From contig CAMCSA010000021.1 in NCBI GenBank assembly GCA_945877405.1, positions 1 through 35,903 on the forward strand: 35,903 nt of DNA. The letters run 5' to 3'. This document shows, piece by piece, positions 1-8,120 of this stretch (positions within the stretch are counted from its first letter, which is position 1; each line of letters starts with the position of its first letter). The translations under genes were made by a program, and so were the position numbers. The notes beneath the pieces were generated by a model, which saw nothing but the letters and a program-made list of their open reading frames with translations, searched no databases and had not been told where the DNA came from. The DNA comes from an uncultured Erysipelotrichaceae bacterium (GTDB taxonomy: Bacteria; Bacillota_I; Bacilli_A; Erysipelotrichales; Erysipelotrichaceae).

Positions 1-155
1 GTTATGCCTGTGATTCATGTATCATCAAATCTGCTACTGCATATATTCATACTTTTCTCCTAAATCGATTATACAGTTTTTACGGGTGTGATGACTGGGA
101 TGAATGCTGTTTTCTTATGATGAAACCACAATGCAAAGAAAAAAACATATGAATC

Positions 156-192
156 TGTTACAATACATTTTAGATAACGCTTACAGGAGAGA
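156..192 (+). promoter_or_regulatory. Extended -10 promoter and RBS of the HAD pair
   Basis: TGTTACAAT at 156-164 is an extended -10 (TGn plus TACAAT). AGGAGAGAG at 184-192 is a good ribosome binding site for the ATG at 201. Between them, 170-184 (core ATAACGCTTACA) resembles a CcpA cre site with two mismatches, which is only suggestive. Bases 1-155 show no gene that I can support. Confidence 0.45.
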
Positions 193-200
193 GTTGGTTT

Positions 201-1046
201 ATGAGTGATAAGAAAATACTTTTTCTTGATGTCGATGGTACGCTCATCGATTATCGTACAATCATGCCTGAATCAGCAGGCAGAGCTGTAGACCAGGCAC
301 GTGCCAATGGACATCTTGTCTATGTCTGCACAGGATGTTCCAAGGCTGAGGTTCTGGAAAGAAATCTGTGCGAACTGGATGGCATGATCGGAGCCAATGG
401 CGGCTATGTGGAAGATCATGGTGAAGTCATTCTTCACCAGAGCATTCCGGTAGAAGATGTCCGTGCCATTGTGGAATGGTGTGATGCAAGAGGACTTGGC
501 GCAGTTCTGGAATCCAATGAAGGAATCTTCAATTCAATGTTGATGAAGGATCAGGCAAGAACGGTTTATTCCAAGTATGCTGCAGGGAAAGGCTCTACCT
601 TTGAGGATGCATGGAAAAAGAATGAACACATTACGGATCGGATGATTTTCCTGGAAGGAGAAGACAGATATCGTACTGACATCAACAAGATTGACTTTGT
701 TTTATCTTCCTATCAGGATTTCCTGGATGCAAAGGAAGCATTCCCGCATATGATTGCCAATACATGGGGTGGTAAGGATGAACAGGCCCTGTTTGGAGAT
801 CTTTCCCCGGCTGGTATTACAAAGGCAAATGCGATTGCATTGCTGTTAAAGCATCTTGGCAGAGACGTGGAAGATACCATTGCATTCGGTGATGCAAAGA
901 TTGATATTTCCATGTTTGAGTTATGCAACTATTCGGTCGCAATGGGAAACGCAGGCCCTGAAACAAAGGAAGCAGCTGACTATGTCACAACAGATGTCAA
1001 TGACGATGGTATCTGGAATGCATTTAAACATCTTGGTCTGATTTAA
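201..1046 (+). CDS. HAD-superfamily phosphatase, Cof/YbjI type (paralog 1)
   Basis: This 281-residue protein is a cytosolic haloacid-dehalogenase phosphatase of the Cof type. Motif I is DVDGT (D10 and D12, nucleophile and acid/base), and motif IV is GDAKID near residue 232. The middle of the protein (about residues 85-185) is the variable C2-type cap that chooses substrate. The family acts on sugar phosphates, FMN, PLP and similar small phosphate esters; the substrate here cannot be read from sequence. A tandem paralog begins 14 nt after its stop, so the two are likely co-transcribed. The last ~290 nt are nearly identical between the copies while the caps differ. Confidence 0.9.
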   Translation: MSDKKILFLDVDGTLIDYRTIMPESAGRAVDQARANGHLVYVCTGCSKAEVLERNLCELDGMIGANGGYVEDHGEVILHQSIPVEDVRAIVEWCDARGLGAVLESNEGIFNSMLMKDQARTVYSKYAAGKGSTFEDAWKKNEHITDRMIFLEGEDRYRTDINKIDFVLSSYQDFLDAKEAFPHMIANTWGGKDEQALFGDLSPAGITKANAIALLLKHLGRDVEDTIAFGDAKIDISMFELCNYSVAMGNAGPETKEAADYVTTDVNDDGIWNAFKHLGLI

Positions 1047-1060
1047 GGGAGGATAATCAC

Positions 1061-1906
1061 ATGAGTGATAAGAAAATCATATTTCTGGATGTCGATGGAA
1101 CACTGATTGACTATGAAGCAAAGATGCCTGCTTCTGCTGGTAAGGCAGTAGATCAGGCACGTGCCAATGGACATCTTGTCTATATCTGTACAGGCTGCTC
1201 CAAAGCAGAAATTGAACAGAGGCAGCTGTGTGAGTTGGATGGCATGATCGGAGGCAATGGTGCATATGTGGAAGATCATGGTGAAGTTGTCATGCATAAG
1301 GGATTGCCGGTAGAAGACGTGAAACACATCGTTGACTGGTGTAATGAGAAACATCTTGGTTTCTATCTGGAAGCCAATTCCGGCATGTACTGCAATGATT
1401 ACATGATTGAACAGGGACCAGCTACAATGGTGAAGTATGCCCAGGGTAAGGGTGCAACTGCTGAGCAGGCACAGGCAAACGCAAATTCCTTTGTCAACAG
1501 CTTCATTCACCTGCCAACTGAAGAGCTGTACAGGGATGATATCAACAAGATTTCCTTTATTCTCTCTTCTTATCAGGATCATCTGGATTCCAAGGTGGAA
1601 TTCCCTCATCTGATTGCCAACACATGGGGAGGCAAGGATGAACAGGCCCTGTTTGGAGATCTTTCCCCAATGGGAATCACAAAGAAAAATGCCATTGATG
1701 TTCTGTTAAAGCATCTTGGCAGAAATGTGGAAGATACCATTGCATTCGGTGATGCAAAGATTGATATTTCCATGTTTGAGTTATGCAATTATTCTGTTGC
1801 AATGGGAAATGCAGGCCCTGAAACAAAGGAAGCAGCTGACTATGTCACAACAGATGTCAATGAAGATGGCATCTGGAATGCATTCAAATACCTGAATCTG
1901 ATCTGA
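1061..1906 (+). CDS. HAD-superfamily phosphatase, Cof/YbjI type (paralog 2)
   Basis: This second 281-residue HAD phosphatase has the same length as its upstream neighbour, with motif I DVDGT and motif IV GDAKID conserved. It has its own ribosome binding site (GGGAGG before the ATG at 1061). The N-terminal Rossmann core and the C-terminal third closely match paralog 1. The cap region differs strongly: residues after GMYCNDY have no close counterpart. The pair therefore looks like one phosphatase core carrying two different substrate caps. A hairpin just after the stop ends the transcript. Substrate unknown. Confidence 0.9.
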   Translation: MSDKKIIFLDVDGTLIDYEAKMPASAGKAVDQARANGHLVYICTGCSKAEIEQRQLCELDGMIGGNGAYVEDHGEVVMHKGLPVEDVKHIVDWCNEKHLGFYLEANSGMYCNDYMIEQGPATMVKYAQGKGATAEQAQANANSFVNSFIHLPTEELYRDDINKISFILSSYQDHLDSKVEFPHLIANTWGGKDEQALFGDLSPMGITKKNAIDVLLKHLGRNVEDTIAFGDAKIDISMFELCNYSVAMGNAGPETKEAADYVTTDVNEDGIWNAFKYLNLI

Positions 1907-1910
1907 AATC

Positions 1911-1941
1911 AAAAGGCGGAATCATGAATTCCGTCTTTGTT
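1911..1941. terminator. Bidirectional terminator between HAD pair and glycosyltransferase
   Basis: An 8-bp stem, GGCGGAAT (1915-1922) with ATTCCGTC (1928-1935), has one G-U pair. A T-rich tail follows on the plus strand (TTTGTT) and TTTT on the minus strand. It serves two convergent genes; the minus-strand stop codon lies inside the hairpin. Confidence 0.7.
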
Positions 1942-3022
1942 CGTAGTTGGAAAGAATGTTCAGCAGTTTCAGAAGATCTCCTTCCTTGAGAAATTCAGAA
2001 CTGATGTGATGCATATGCTGCTGCAGGGAAGTGTTGACGATACATGTCCGATAGGCTTCATAGATTGTTGAAACATTGAACTGATCCGCATCGATCACAA
2101 CACCACTGCCTTCTCTTCGGATGCTGAAAGCATGGAAACGGGAAATACAGGAATCAGAAGGAACGACAACTTGTGGTACGCCATAACAGTGGCATATATT
2201 TGTGATAAACGGGCTGCCATCATGAATGCATATACTGGACCTGCGCAGTAATGACTCCTTCGGTTCTTTGATGAAGTGCAGGTTTCTCTGGGTATGCCCG
2301 ATGCATCCTGGATAATGAATATACACTTCATAGGGAGCACCAAGAAATGCACCTTCGATGACCTTTGTCAGTTTTCTGATGGAAACGGAAGGCTCTGTAA
2401 AGCAGACGGATACCGTTGCATCATTACGGATGGAAAGCTGAGATAAGGTCATCATGCCGATGCGGGTAATATCTGCAGAAATCGGGAATGGATCTGTCTG
2501 TACCGTGCCGAAACCGATTCTGTAATCACAACAGGGATACAGGTCACGCAGGCGCAGAATCTGACCTTCACCACATGATGAAAGAAAGGAATTGATATCC
2601 TTCAGGCAGAAAGCAGGAACTTCTGCACGGTGGTACAGAGTGCTGTGTACGATGGCTATTACGGGAATACCGTTTCTGCGTGCAACCGGTATGGCAGCAA
2701 CTCGGACATCTGTCACAATCAGATCCGGATGAAAGGATTCTACCGCTTTCTGTAATGCTTCTTCATCCTGTCTGAGAAACGACAGGGAAGCACCACCTGC
2801 TTTTTTCAGCCACCCTTCAAAACTGCGATGGTCATTTCTGGCAAAATGCTGTTTTGCTGGAGCAGGGCTGTGGTACAGGCTGACATGATGAAATCTGCCT
2901 TCCATGTGTGTGCAGATTCCAACGGTATGACGACTACGTATCACATCCGCAATATTTTCACACGCAGAAGCCCATGGTTCAGGGGCAATGCGCGGTATGA
3001 ATGGTGCTATCAGAATCTTCAT
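1922..3022 (-). CDS. GT-B fold glycosyltransferase-like protein
   Basis: From the ATG at 3022 this is a 366-residue protein beginning MKILIAPF. A two-domain GT-B layout (UGT/MGT-like) fits. The N-terminal half has alternating strand/helix pattern with HPDLIVTD, like the acceptor domain. The C-terminal half has CIHDGSPFI followed by GVPQVVVPSD, the position where UGT-family enzymes carry the HxG and GxPxxxxP donor-binding motifs. No signal peptide or membrane segment is seen. A TTG at 3049 could extend it by 9 residues, but the ATG is better. It has no Shine-Dalgarno sequence, and an extended -10 (TGTTATCAT, 3037-3029) sits 6 nt before the ATG, suggesting a leaderless transcript. Donor and acceptor are unknown. 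Confidence 0.65.
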   Translation of the reverse strand: MKILIAPFIPRIAPEPWASACENIADVIRSRHTVGICTHMEGRFHHVSLYHSPAPAKQHFARNDHRSFEGWLKKAGGASLSFLRQDEEALQKAVESFHPDLIVTDVRVAAIPVARRNGIPVIAIVHSTLYHRAEVPAFCLKDINSFLSSCGEGQILRLRDLYPCCDYRIGFGTVQTDPFPISADITRIGMMTLSQLSIRNDATVSVCFTEPSVSIRKLTKVIEGAFLGAPYEVYIHYPGCIGHTQRNLHFIKEPKESLLRRSSICIHDGSPFITNICHCYGVPQVVVPSDSCISRFHAFSIRREGSGVVIDADQFNVSTIYEAYRTCIVNTSLQQHMHHISSEFLKEGDLLKLLNILSNYEQRRNS

Positions 3023-3042
3023 GCCAAAATGATAACATGAAG

Positions 3043-3072
3043 TTGTCAATCCATGGTATTTGGGATTATCAT
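3043..3072 (+). promoter_or_regulatory. Promoter of upp
   Basis: TTGTCA at 3043-3048, an 18-nt spacer and TATCAT at 3067-3072 form a good sigma-A promoter. It overlaps the divergent minus-strand start region. Transcription would start about 20 nt before the upp ribosome binding site. Confidence 0.6.
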
Positions 3073-3100
3073 AGGTGAGGAAAAACGGAGGAAAAAACCA

Positions 3101-3721
3101 ATGTTCAAACTGTTAGATCATCCATTAATCACACATAAACTGACACACATGCGCAAAAAAGAAACAGGCACAAAGGATTTCAGAGAAAATCTTGATGAAA
3201 TCGCTGAACTGATGGCATATGAAGTATGCCGTGATCTGCCTGTTGCACCGGTGGAAATTGAAACACCTGTTGCCCCATGCACAGGATATGAACTGTCAAA
3301 GGAAGTTGTCATCGTTCCGATTCTGCGTGCTGGTATCGGACTGCTGGATGGCATCAGAAGACTTGTTCCAACGGCCAAGGTAGGCTTTATCGGTATGTAC
3401 AGAGATGAGGAAACACTGATTCCTCATGAATACTTTGCCAAGTTCCCGAAGAATCTGGAAGATGCCATTGTCATGGTTGTTGACCCAATGCTTGCAACGG
3501 GTGGCAGTGCAGTAGATGCCATTTCTGCAGTCAAGTCACGTGGAGCAAAGCAGATCAAGCTTGTCTGTCTTGTAGGTGCACCAGAGGGTGTCAAGGCTGT
3601 AACAGAAGCACATCCGGATGTTGATGTGTATCTTGCCGCACTTGATGATCACCTCAATGAGCATGGCTATATTGTTCCAGGCCTTGGTGATGCGGGTGAT
3701 AGAATCTTTGGAACAAAATAA
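3101..3721 (+). CDS. upp: Uracil phosphoribosyltransferase
   Basis: This enzyme joins uracil and PRPP to give UMP in pyrimidine salvage, in the cytosol. The 206-residue length is normal for Upp. The PRPP-binding loop is [13 protein letters not shown], and the C-terminal uracil site [13 protein letters not shown] is intact. I chose the ATG at 3101 (MFKLLDHP) rather than a longer in-frame start because CGGAGGAAAA lies just upstream and the family begins here. The next gene starts 2 nt after the stop. It heads a short transcript from the 3043 promoter and sits next to tilS-hpt, so two salvage phosphoribosyltransferases are close together. Confidence 0.97.
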   Translation: MFKLLDHPLITHKLTHMRKKETGTKDFRENLDEIAELMAYEVCRDLPVAPVEIETPVAPCTGYELSKEVVIVPILRAGIGLLDGIRRLVPTAKVGFIGMYRDEETLIPHEYFAKFPKNLEDAIVMVVDPMLATGGSAVDAISAVKSRGAKQIKLVCLVGAPEGVKAVTEAHPDVDVYLAALDDHLNEHGYIVPGLGDAGDRIFGTK

Positions 3722-3723
3722 GC

Positions 3724-3924
3724 ATGAATGTGATTCAGGTCATCATCCGTGATGTCATCTATATTCTCTGTTTCATTCTTTCCATGCAGGCAATGCAGGC
3801 ACTCAACTATGAAAAGTTTCTGAAGCAGGGACATGTCAGACAGGCACAGGTACTTTACTTTCTGCTTGTCATGGCACTGGCATGGCTGTCCGGATCATTT
3901 GTTCTGATTTTTCTGGATTTCTGA
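3724..3924 (+). CDS. DUF1146 family small membrane protein (YwzB-like)
   Basis: A 66-residue protein with two hydrophobic spans (about residues 4-26 and 43-64) joined by a basic loop around EKFLKQGHVRQAQ. Size, two-span layout and the ALNYEKFL loop match DUF1146, a conserved Firmicutes membrane family of unknown function often found near ATP synthase or cell-wall genes. It starts 2 nt after upp with only a weak ribosome binding site, so translation is probably coupled to upp. Family assignment is by pattern; no function can be given. Confidence 0.75.
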   Translation: MNVIQVIIRDVIYILCFILSMQAMQALNYEKFLKQGHVRQAQVLYFLLVMALAWLSGSFVLIFLDF

Positions 3925-4000
3925 AGTCATTCACAATAAGTGGATGGCTTTTTTGCGTGGATCAGAATCATGAACATGTTTCTGATATGATGATTCATGA

Positions 4001-4013
4001 TAGAATGAAGCCA
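4001..4013 (+). promoter_or_regulatory. Candidate leaderless -10 element of tilS
   Basis: TAGAAT at 4001-4006 lies 6 nt before the tilS ATG. A weak -35 (TTTCTG, 3979-3984) is 16 nt upstream. No Shine-Dalgarno sequence precedes the ATG, so the RNA may begin at or next to the start codon. Confidence 0.35.
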
Positions 4014-5236
4014 TGCAGAAAGAAGAAAAATGGCTTGTCGGGCTTAGTGGGGGTCCGGATTCAATGGCTCTGCTGGGGATGTGTCTGAAGCAGGGAATAC
4101 CGGCAGCAGCCGCTCATGTCAACTATCATCATCGATTACAGGCAGAGGAAGAAGAAGTTTATGTCAGGCAGTTCTGTAAGGAACATGGCATAGACTTATA
4201 TGTCCGCAATGAACCTTTCGTGTATGAAGGCAACTTTGAGGCGCAGGCAAGGCAGTGGCGCTATGATTTCTTTGTTTCCATTGTAAAACAGCACCATTAT
4301 AAAGGTGTGCTGGTTGCTCATCATATGGATGATCTGATTGAGACATTTATCATGCAGGAAGAAAAGAATCTGGTCCCAGAACATTATGGGCTTGCAGAAG
4401 AGATATGTTATAAAGGAATTCTGGTCAGAAGGCCCTTACTTCATCATACAAAGGCACAGCTTGTTTCCTGGTGTGAAGAAAACAGCATTCATTACTATGT
4501 GGATGCTACAAATCTGAGTGATGCGTATACCCGCAACAGAATCCGCCATTCCATTGTGGAACAGCTGAGTGACAGTGACCGCATGCTGTATCTGAAAGAA
4601 ATTGAAAGAAGGAATGCGGAAAAACAGGAGAGGGAATGTCGTGTGAATGCCATTGCGGAAAACGGACCTGTTTTACTGTCATTGTACCGTTCGATGATGG
4701 AAGAAGACCGTATCGCCTTATTACGTGCCTTTGTGGAAAAGGATGGACACCATCATTCCCTTGCTTTCATGAAAGAAGTGGATCGTATCATCATGGAACA
4801 TGATGATTTCATCATTCCGTTTTCTTCCATGCAGCTTGTACAGGAAGACGGTTATCTGCGTTATGAAAAGCAGAGTGAACCATATGCACATGTATATGCA
4901 TCGTTAGATCAAATGCAGCATGTGAGTGCAGAATGGTATGTCATTGAAAATGGAAGTCCTGGCGTCAATGCATTGAGTCTGCATGATGATGATTTTCCGA
5001 TTGTGATCCGCAATGCGCGTAAAGGGGATGTCATTACCATGCGCTTTGGTAATAAGAAAGTACATCGTTTCTTTATCGATAGGCATATCCCGAAGTGGAG
5101 AAGAAAACAGTGGCCGGTGATCGAAAATGCGGGTGGAAAAGTCATATTTGTGGCAGGATTAGGCTGTGATGCAAACCATTATACTGTTAAGCCTGATGTG
5201 AATGTGTTATCATTATACCATTACACTAAAGACTGA
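4013..5236 (+). CDS. tilS: tRNA(Ile)-lysidine synthase
   Basis: TilS adds lysine to C34 of the CAU-anticodon tRNA-Ile, which makes it read AUA; it is normally essential. The PP-loop ATP-pyrophosphatase motif SGGPDS is at residues 12-17. The N-terminal catalytic domain continues through VAHHMDD and NRIRHSI. A C-terminal TilS domain ends near DRHIPKWRRKQWPVI. At 407 residues it is within the usual range. It opens the conserved order tilS-hpt-ftsH, 14 nt before hpt. No ribosome binding site is visible, which fits a leaderless start. Confidence 0.95.
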   Translation: MQKEEKWLVGLSGGPDSMALLGMCLKQGIPAAAAHVNYHHRLQAEEEEVYVRQFCKEHGIDLYVRNEPFVYEGNFEAQARQWRYDFFVSIVKQHHYKGVLVAHHMDDLIETFIMQEEKNLVPEHYGLAEEICYKGILVRRPLLHHTKAQLVSWCEENSIHYYVDATNLSDAYTRNRIRHSIVEQLSDSDRMLYLKEIERRNAEKQERECRVNAIAENGPVLLSLYRSMMEEDRIALLRAFVEKDGHHHSLAFMKEVDRIIMEHDDFIIPFSSMQLVQEDGYLRYEKQSEPYAHVYASLDQMQHVSAEWYVIENGSPGVNALSLHDDDFPIVIRNARKGDVITMRFGNKKVHRFFIDRHIPKWRRKQWPVIENAGGKVIFVAGLGCDANHYTVKPDVNVLSLYHYTKD

Positions 5237-5250
5237 ACAGGAGACCATTT

Positions 5251-5793
5251 ATGTGGGAAGAAAAAGATATAGATCATATCATTGCCAGCAGTGATGAGAT
5301 TACAGAACGTGCACGTCAGATCGGTGCACAGATTACAGAAGATTATAAAGACCATCCACCTGTACTGGTGGCTCTGTTGCGTGGTTCCGTTCCATTTCTT
5401 GCGGAACTGATTCGGCACATTGATCTGGACATCCAGTATGATTTCATGGATGTCAGTTCCTATGTCGGTACACATTCCACAGGTGATATCCGAATCCTCA
5501 AGGATCTGGAAACATCGGTTGTGGGTAAGGATGTTCTGATCATTGAAGATATCGTAGATACAGGCAGAACACTTTCAACTGTCAAAAAGACAATGACCCA
5601 TAAAGGTGCAAAATCTGTAAAGATTGTTTCCCTGCTTGATAAACCAAGTGGCAGAACAGTAGACATTGATGTCGATTATGTCGGCTTTACAATCGGACCG
5701 GAATTTGCGGTTGGATTCGGTATGGACTTTGATCAGAAATACCGTTGTCTGCCTTATATCGGTGTATTGAAAAAGGAATGTTATTCTGAATAA
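5251..5793 (+). CDS. hpt: Hypoxanthine phosphoribosyltransferase
   Basis: This purine-salvage enzyme converts hypoxanthine or guanine plus PRPP to IMP or GMP. The PRPP-binding signature IIEDIVDTGRTL is intact and the length (180 residues) is normal. ALLRGSVPF near residue 45 forms the pyrophosphate loop, and the C-terminal aromatic region (DYVGFTIGPEFAVGFGMDFDQKYR) holds the base. It lies between tilS and ftsH as in Bacillus and relatives, with 12-14 nt gaps, which supports a single operon. Confidence 0.96.
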   Translation: MWEEKDIDHIIASSDEITERARQIGAQITEDYKDHPPVLVALLRGSVPFLAELIRHIDLDIQYDFMDVSSYVGTHSTGDIRILKDLETSVVGKDVLIIEDIVDTGRTLSTVKKTMTHKGAKSVKIVSLLDKPSGRTVDIDVDYVGFTIGPEFAVGFGMDFDQKYRCLPYIGVLKKECYSE

Positions 5794-5805
5794 AAGGAGT
5801 TATGA

Positions 5806-7686
5806 ATGAATCGTAAGAACAATATTGCAAACTGGATCCCGTATCTGATTGTAATGCTTGCGCTGGTATCTCTGTTTTCCATGAATATGGGAACAGCGAC
5901 ACAGACACTGTCCTATAACGATCTGCAAAAGGTTGTTGCCAGTGATAAAACGGATAAGGTAACTGTGTCAATCAGTTCCAACATTACAACCGTATCAGGC
6001 CAGTATACAGAAGATGGTAAGACAGTAGCATTTGAAGGAACCATTCCTTCCACATCCGATGCGATTGAAACCATTCTTTCTTCAACGGAAAAGAAGGCTG
6101 TAACAATCGTTGATGCGGATGCGTCCAACCTGTTTGTGGATGCTCTGCTGACCCTGATTCCATTTGTCTTCATGGCAGGACTTGCTGTGTGGATGATCAA
6201 TCGCATGAATGGTGCACAGAGTGCTAATGGAAAGGCATTTGAATTTTCCAGATCCCGCGCCAGACTGGAAGGCAAAGTCAGAGTCCGCTTTACAGATGTA
6301 GCCGGATGTGATGAAGAAAAGCAGGAAATGGCTGAAATCATCGATTATCTGAAATTCCCGAAGAAGTTTGAAAAGATGGGTGCCCGTATTCCTAAAGGTG
6401 TTCTGCTTGCAGGTCATCCAGGTACCGGTAAGACACTTCTTGCCAAGGCTGTAGCAGGTGAAGCAAATGTTCCATTCTATTCCATTTCCGGTTCTGACTT
6501 TGTGGAAATGTTTGTCGGTGTCGGTGCTAGCCGTGTCCGTGATATGTTCAAAAAAGCAAAGGAAACAGCGCCATGCATTATCTTCATCGATGAAATTGAT
6601 GCGGTAGGAAGACAGCGTGGTGCCGGTTTTGGTGGCGGTCACGATGAACGTGAACAGACACTGAACCAGCTGCTTGTTGAAATGGATGGTATGGAAGAAA
6701 ATACAGGTATTGTTGTGATTGCCGCAACAAACAGACCTGACGTACTTGACCCGGCTTTATTAAGAGCGGGCAGATTCGACCGTCAGATTACAGTATCTCT
6801 GCCAGACCGTAAGGGCCGTGAAGCTATTCTGCGTGTTCATGCCCGCAATAAGCATCTTGGTGAAGAAGTGGATCTTGGAGCTCTTGCCAAGCGCACACCT
6901 GGATTCTCCGGTGCTGATCTGGAAAATGTGCTGAATGAATCCGCGATTCTTGCGGTTCGCCACAATGAGGAAAGTATTTCCATGGCGGATGTGGATGAAG
7001 CAATTGACCGTGTTATGATGGGACCTGCCAAGGTATCCCGTACCTATGATGACAAGACAAAGAAACTGGTGGCTTACCATGAATCTGGACACGCCATCGT
7101 CGGTCTGTTTTTGGATAATGCACAGGTTGTTCAGAAAGTTACAATCATTCCACGTGGTCAGGCAGGTGGTTATAACCTGATGACACCAAAGGAAGAAAAG
7201 ATGATGGATACAAAGAATGACCTGCTGGCAACAATCACATCCTATATGGGTGGCCGTGTTGCGGAAGAAACATTCTTTGATGATGTCACAACAGGGGCAT
7301 CCAATGATATTGAGCGTGCAACCAATATTGCCAAGGATATGGTAACCCTGTACGGTATGTCTGATCTTGGTCCGATCAAATACAACAGCGCATCTCAGAA
7401 CGTATTTTTGGGAAGAGATTACAACTCTCCAAACAACGTATCCGGTCAGGTTGCATTTGAGATTGACCAGGAAGTCAGAAAGATCGTCAATCTGTGCCAT
7501 GACAAGGCAACGGAAATCATCGGCTCTCATAAGACGGAGCTTGTCCGTATTGCCGAGGCATTAATGGAATATGAAACGCTGACAAGTGAACAGATTCAGC
7601 GTGTCGTTAACGGCGAAGACATTTCTGCAGACTTTGAAACAAAGACTGCCGGAAAGCCGAGTGAAGAAACACCACAGAATGCATGA
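5806..7686 (+). CDS. ftsH: ATP-dependent zinc metalloprotease FtsH
   Basis: This is the membrane-anchored AAA+ protease that degrades misfolded membrane proteins and regulatory proteins. It has TM1 at about residues 10-28, an extracytoplasmic domain, TM2 at about 108-130, the AAA+ module, then the M41 peptidase. Walker A is GHPGTGKT (near residue 203), Walker B is CIIFIDEID, and the second region of homology is [18 protein letters not shown]. The zinc site is HESGH (near 425-429) with a downstream Asp in DDVTTGAS. Walker A has His where most FtsH have Pro. At 626 residues it is full length. A strong terminator follows directly, so expression of downstream genes may be partly separate. Confidence 0.97.
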   Translation: MNRKNNIANWIPYLIVMLALVSLFSMNMGTATQTLSYNDLQKVVASDKTDKVTVSISSNITTVSGQYTEDGKTVAFEGTIPSTSDAIETILSSTEKKAVTIVDADASNLFVDALLTLIPFVFMAGLAVWMINRMNGAQSANGKAFEFSRSRARLEGKVRVRFTDVAGCDEEKQEMAEIIDYLKFPKKFEKMGARIPKGVLLAGHPGTGKTLLAKAVAGEANVPFYSISGSDFVEMFVGVGASRVRDMFKKAKETAPCIIFIDEIDAVGRQRGAGFGGGHDEREQTLNQLLVEMDGMEENTGIVVIAATNRPDVLDPALLRAGRFDRQITVSLPDRKGREAILRVHARNKHLGEEVDLGALAKRTPGFSGADLENVLNESAILAVRHNEESISMADVDEAIDRVMMGPAKVSRTYDDKTKKLVAYHESGHAIVGLFLDNAQVVQKVTIIPRGQAGGYNLMTPKEEKMMDTKNDLLATITSYMGGRVAEETFFDDVTTGASNDIERATNIAKDMVTLYGMSDLGPIKYNSASQNVFLGRDYNSPNNVSGQVAFEIDQEVRKIVNLCHDKATEIIGSHKTELVRIAEALMEYETLTSEQIQRVVNGEDISADFETKTAGKPSEETPQNA

Positions 7687-7691
7687 TGAGT

Positions 7692-7721
7692 AAAACAGGG
7701 AAGCCATCGCTTCCCTGTTTT
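7692..7721 (+). terminator. Terminator after ftsH
   Basis: A perfect 13-bp stem (7692-7704 with 7709-7721, core ACAGGGAAGC) closes a CATC loop. The 3' arm ends in TTTT. It lies between the ftsH stop and the next start, and supports placing that start at 7734. Confidence 0.75.
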
Positions 7722-7733
7722 GGAAAGGAAAGT

Positions 7734-8120
7734 ATGGAAGAGAGAATACAGAAAATCATTCAGACAGTCACTGCTGGCCTGATTCTTGGAATGCTTGCGG
7801 CAGTATTGTTTCTGATGCTGTTGAAAAGTACAGGATATACACCGACGCTTTTATTCGGGATTGGGCTGATCGTCATTGCGTTCTTTCTTCCACAATGTCT
7901 GCGGATCTTGCCTGAAAAATGGTTTTATCCGCTTGCTGTGGCGTGGACAATGAGTGTAACCTCTTTATTTGTATGCACAGGATATGTCCTGTTTGTTACG
8001 TGGAATACAGGTCATGGTATCATGGGAAACATGATGAATGGTGTGCTGTTCATCAATCTGACAATGCTTGTCAGTACTGGAATCAGCACAGCATGGAAAC
8101 TTCGTCACAGGGGAAAGTGA
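7734..8120 (+). CDS. Small integral membrane protein, unknown
   Basis: From the ATG at 7734 (GGAAAGGAA just upstream) this is 128 residues. Four hydrophobic segments are visible, at about residues 10-28, 34-50, 62-85 and 95-116, with short basic ends (MEERIQK and WKLRHRGK). I do not recognise a family. It overlaps the next gene, a GH2 glycosidase, by one base (TGATG), so the two are translationally coupled and probably related in function. The pair sits between ftsH and hslO, which are adjacent in many Firmicutes. Confidence 0.7.
   Translation: MEERIQKIIQTVTAGLILGMLAAVLFLMLLKSTGYTPTLLFGIGLIVIAFFLPQCLRILPEKWFYPLAVAWTMSVTSLFVCTGYVLFVTWNTGHGIMGNMMNGVLFINLTMLVSTGISTAWKLRHRGK

Noticed and set aside
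1043-1609. Long minus-strand ORF opposite the second HAD gene
   Set aside because: It is antisense to a clear enzyme gene, lacks family motifs and an RBS, and reflects codon use of the plus strand.
6082-7530. Long minus-strand ORFs opposite ftsH
   Set aside because: Shadow frames of a conserved gene with no ribosome binding site or recognisable domains.
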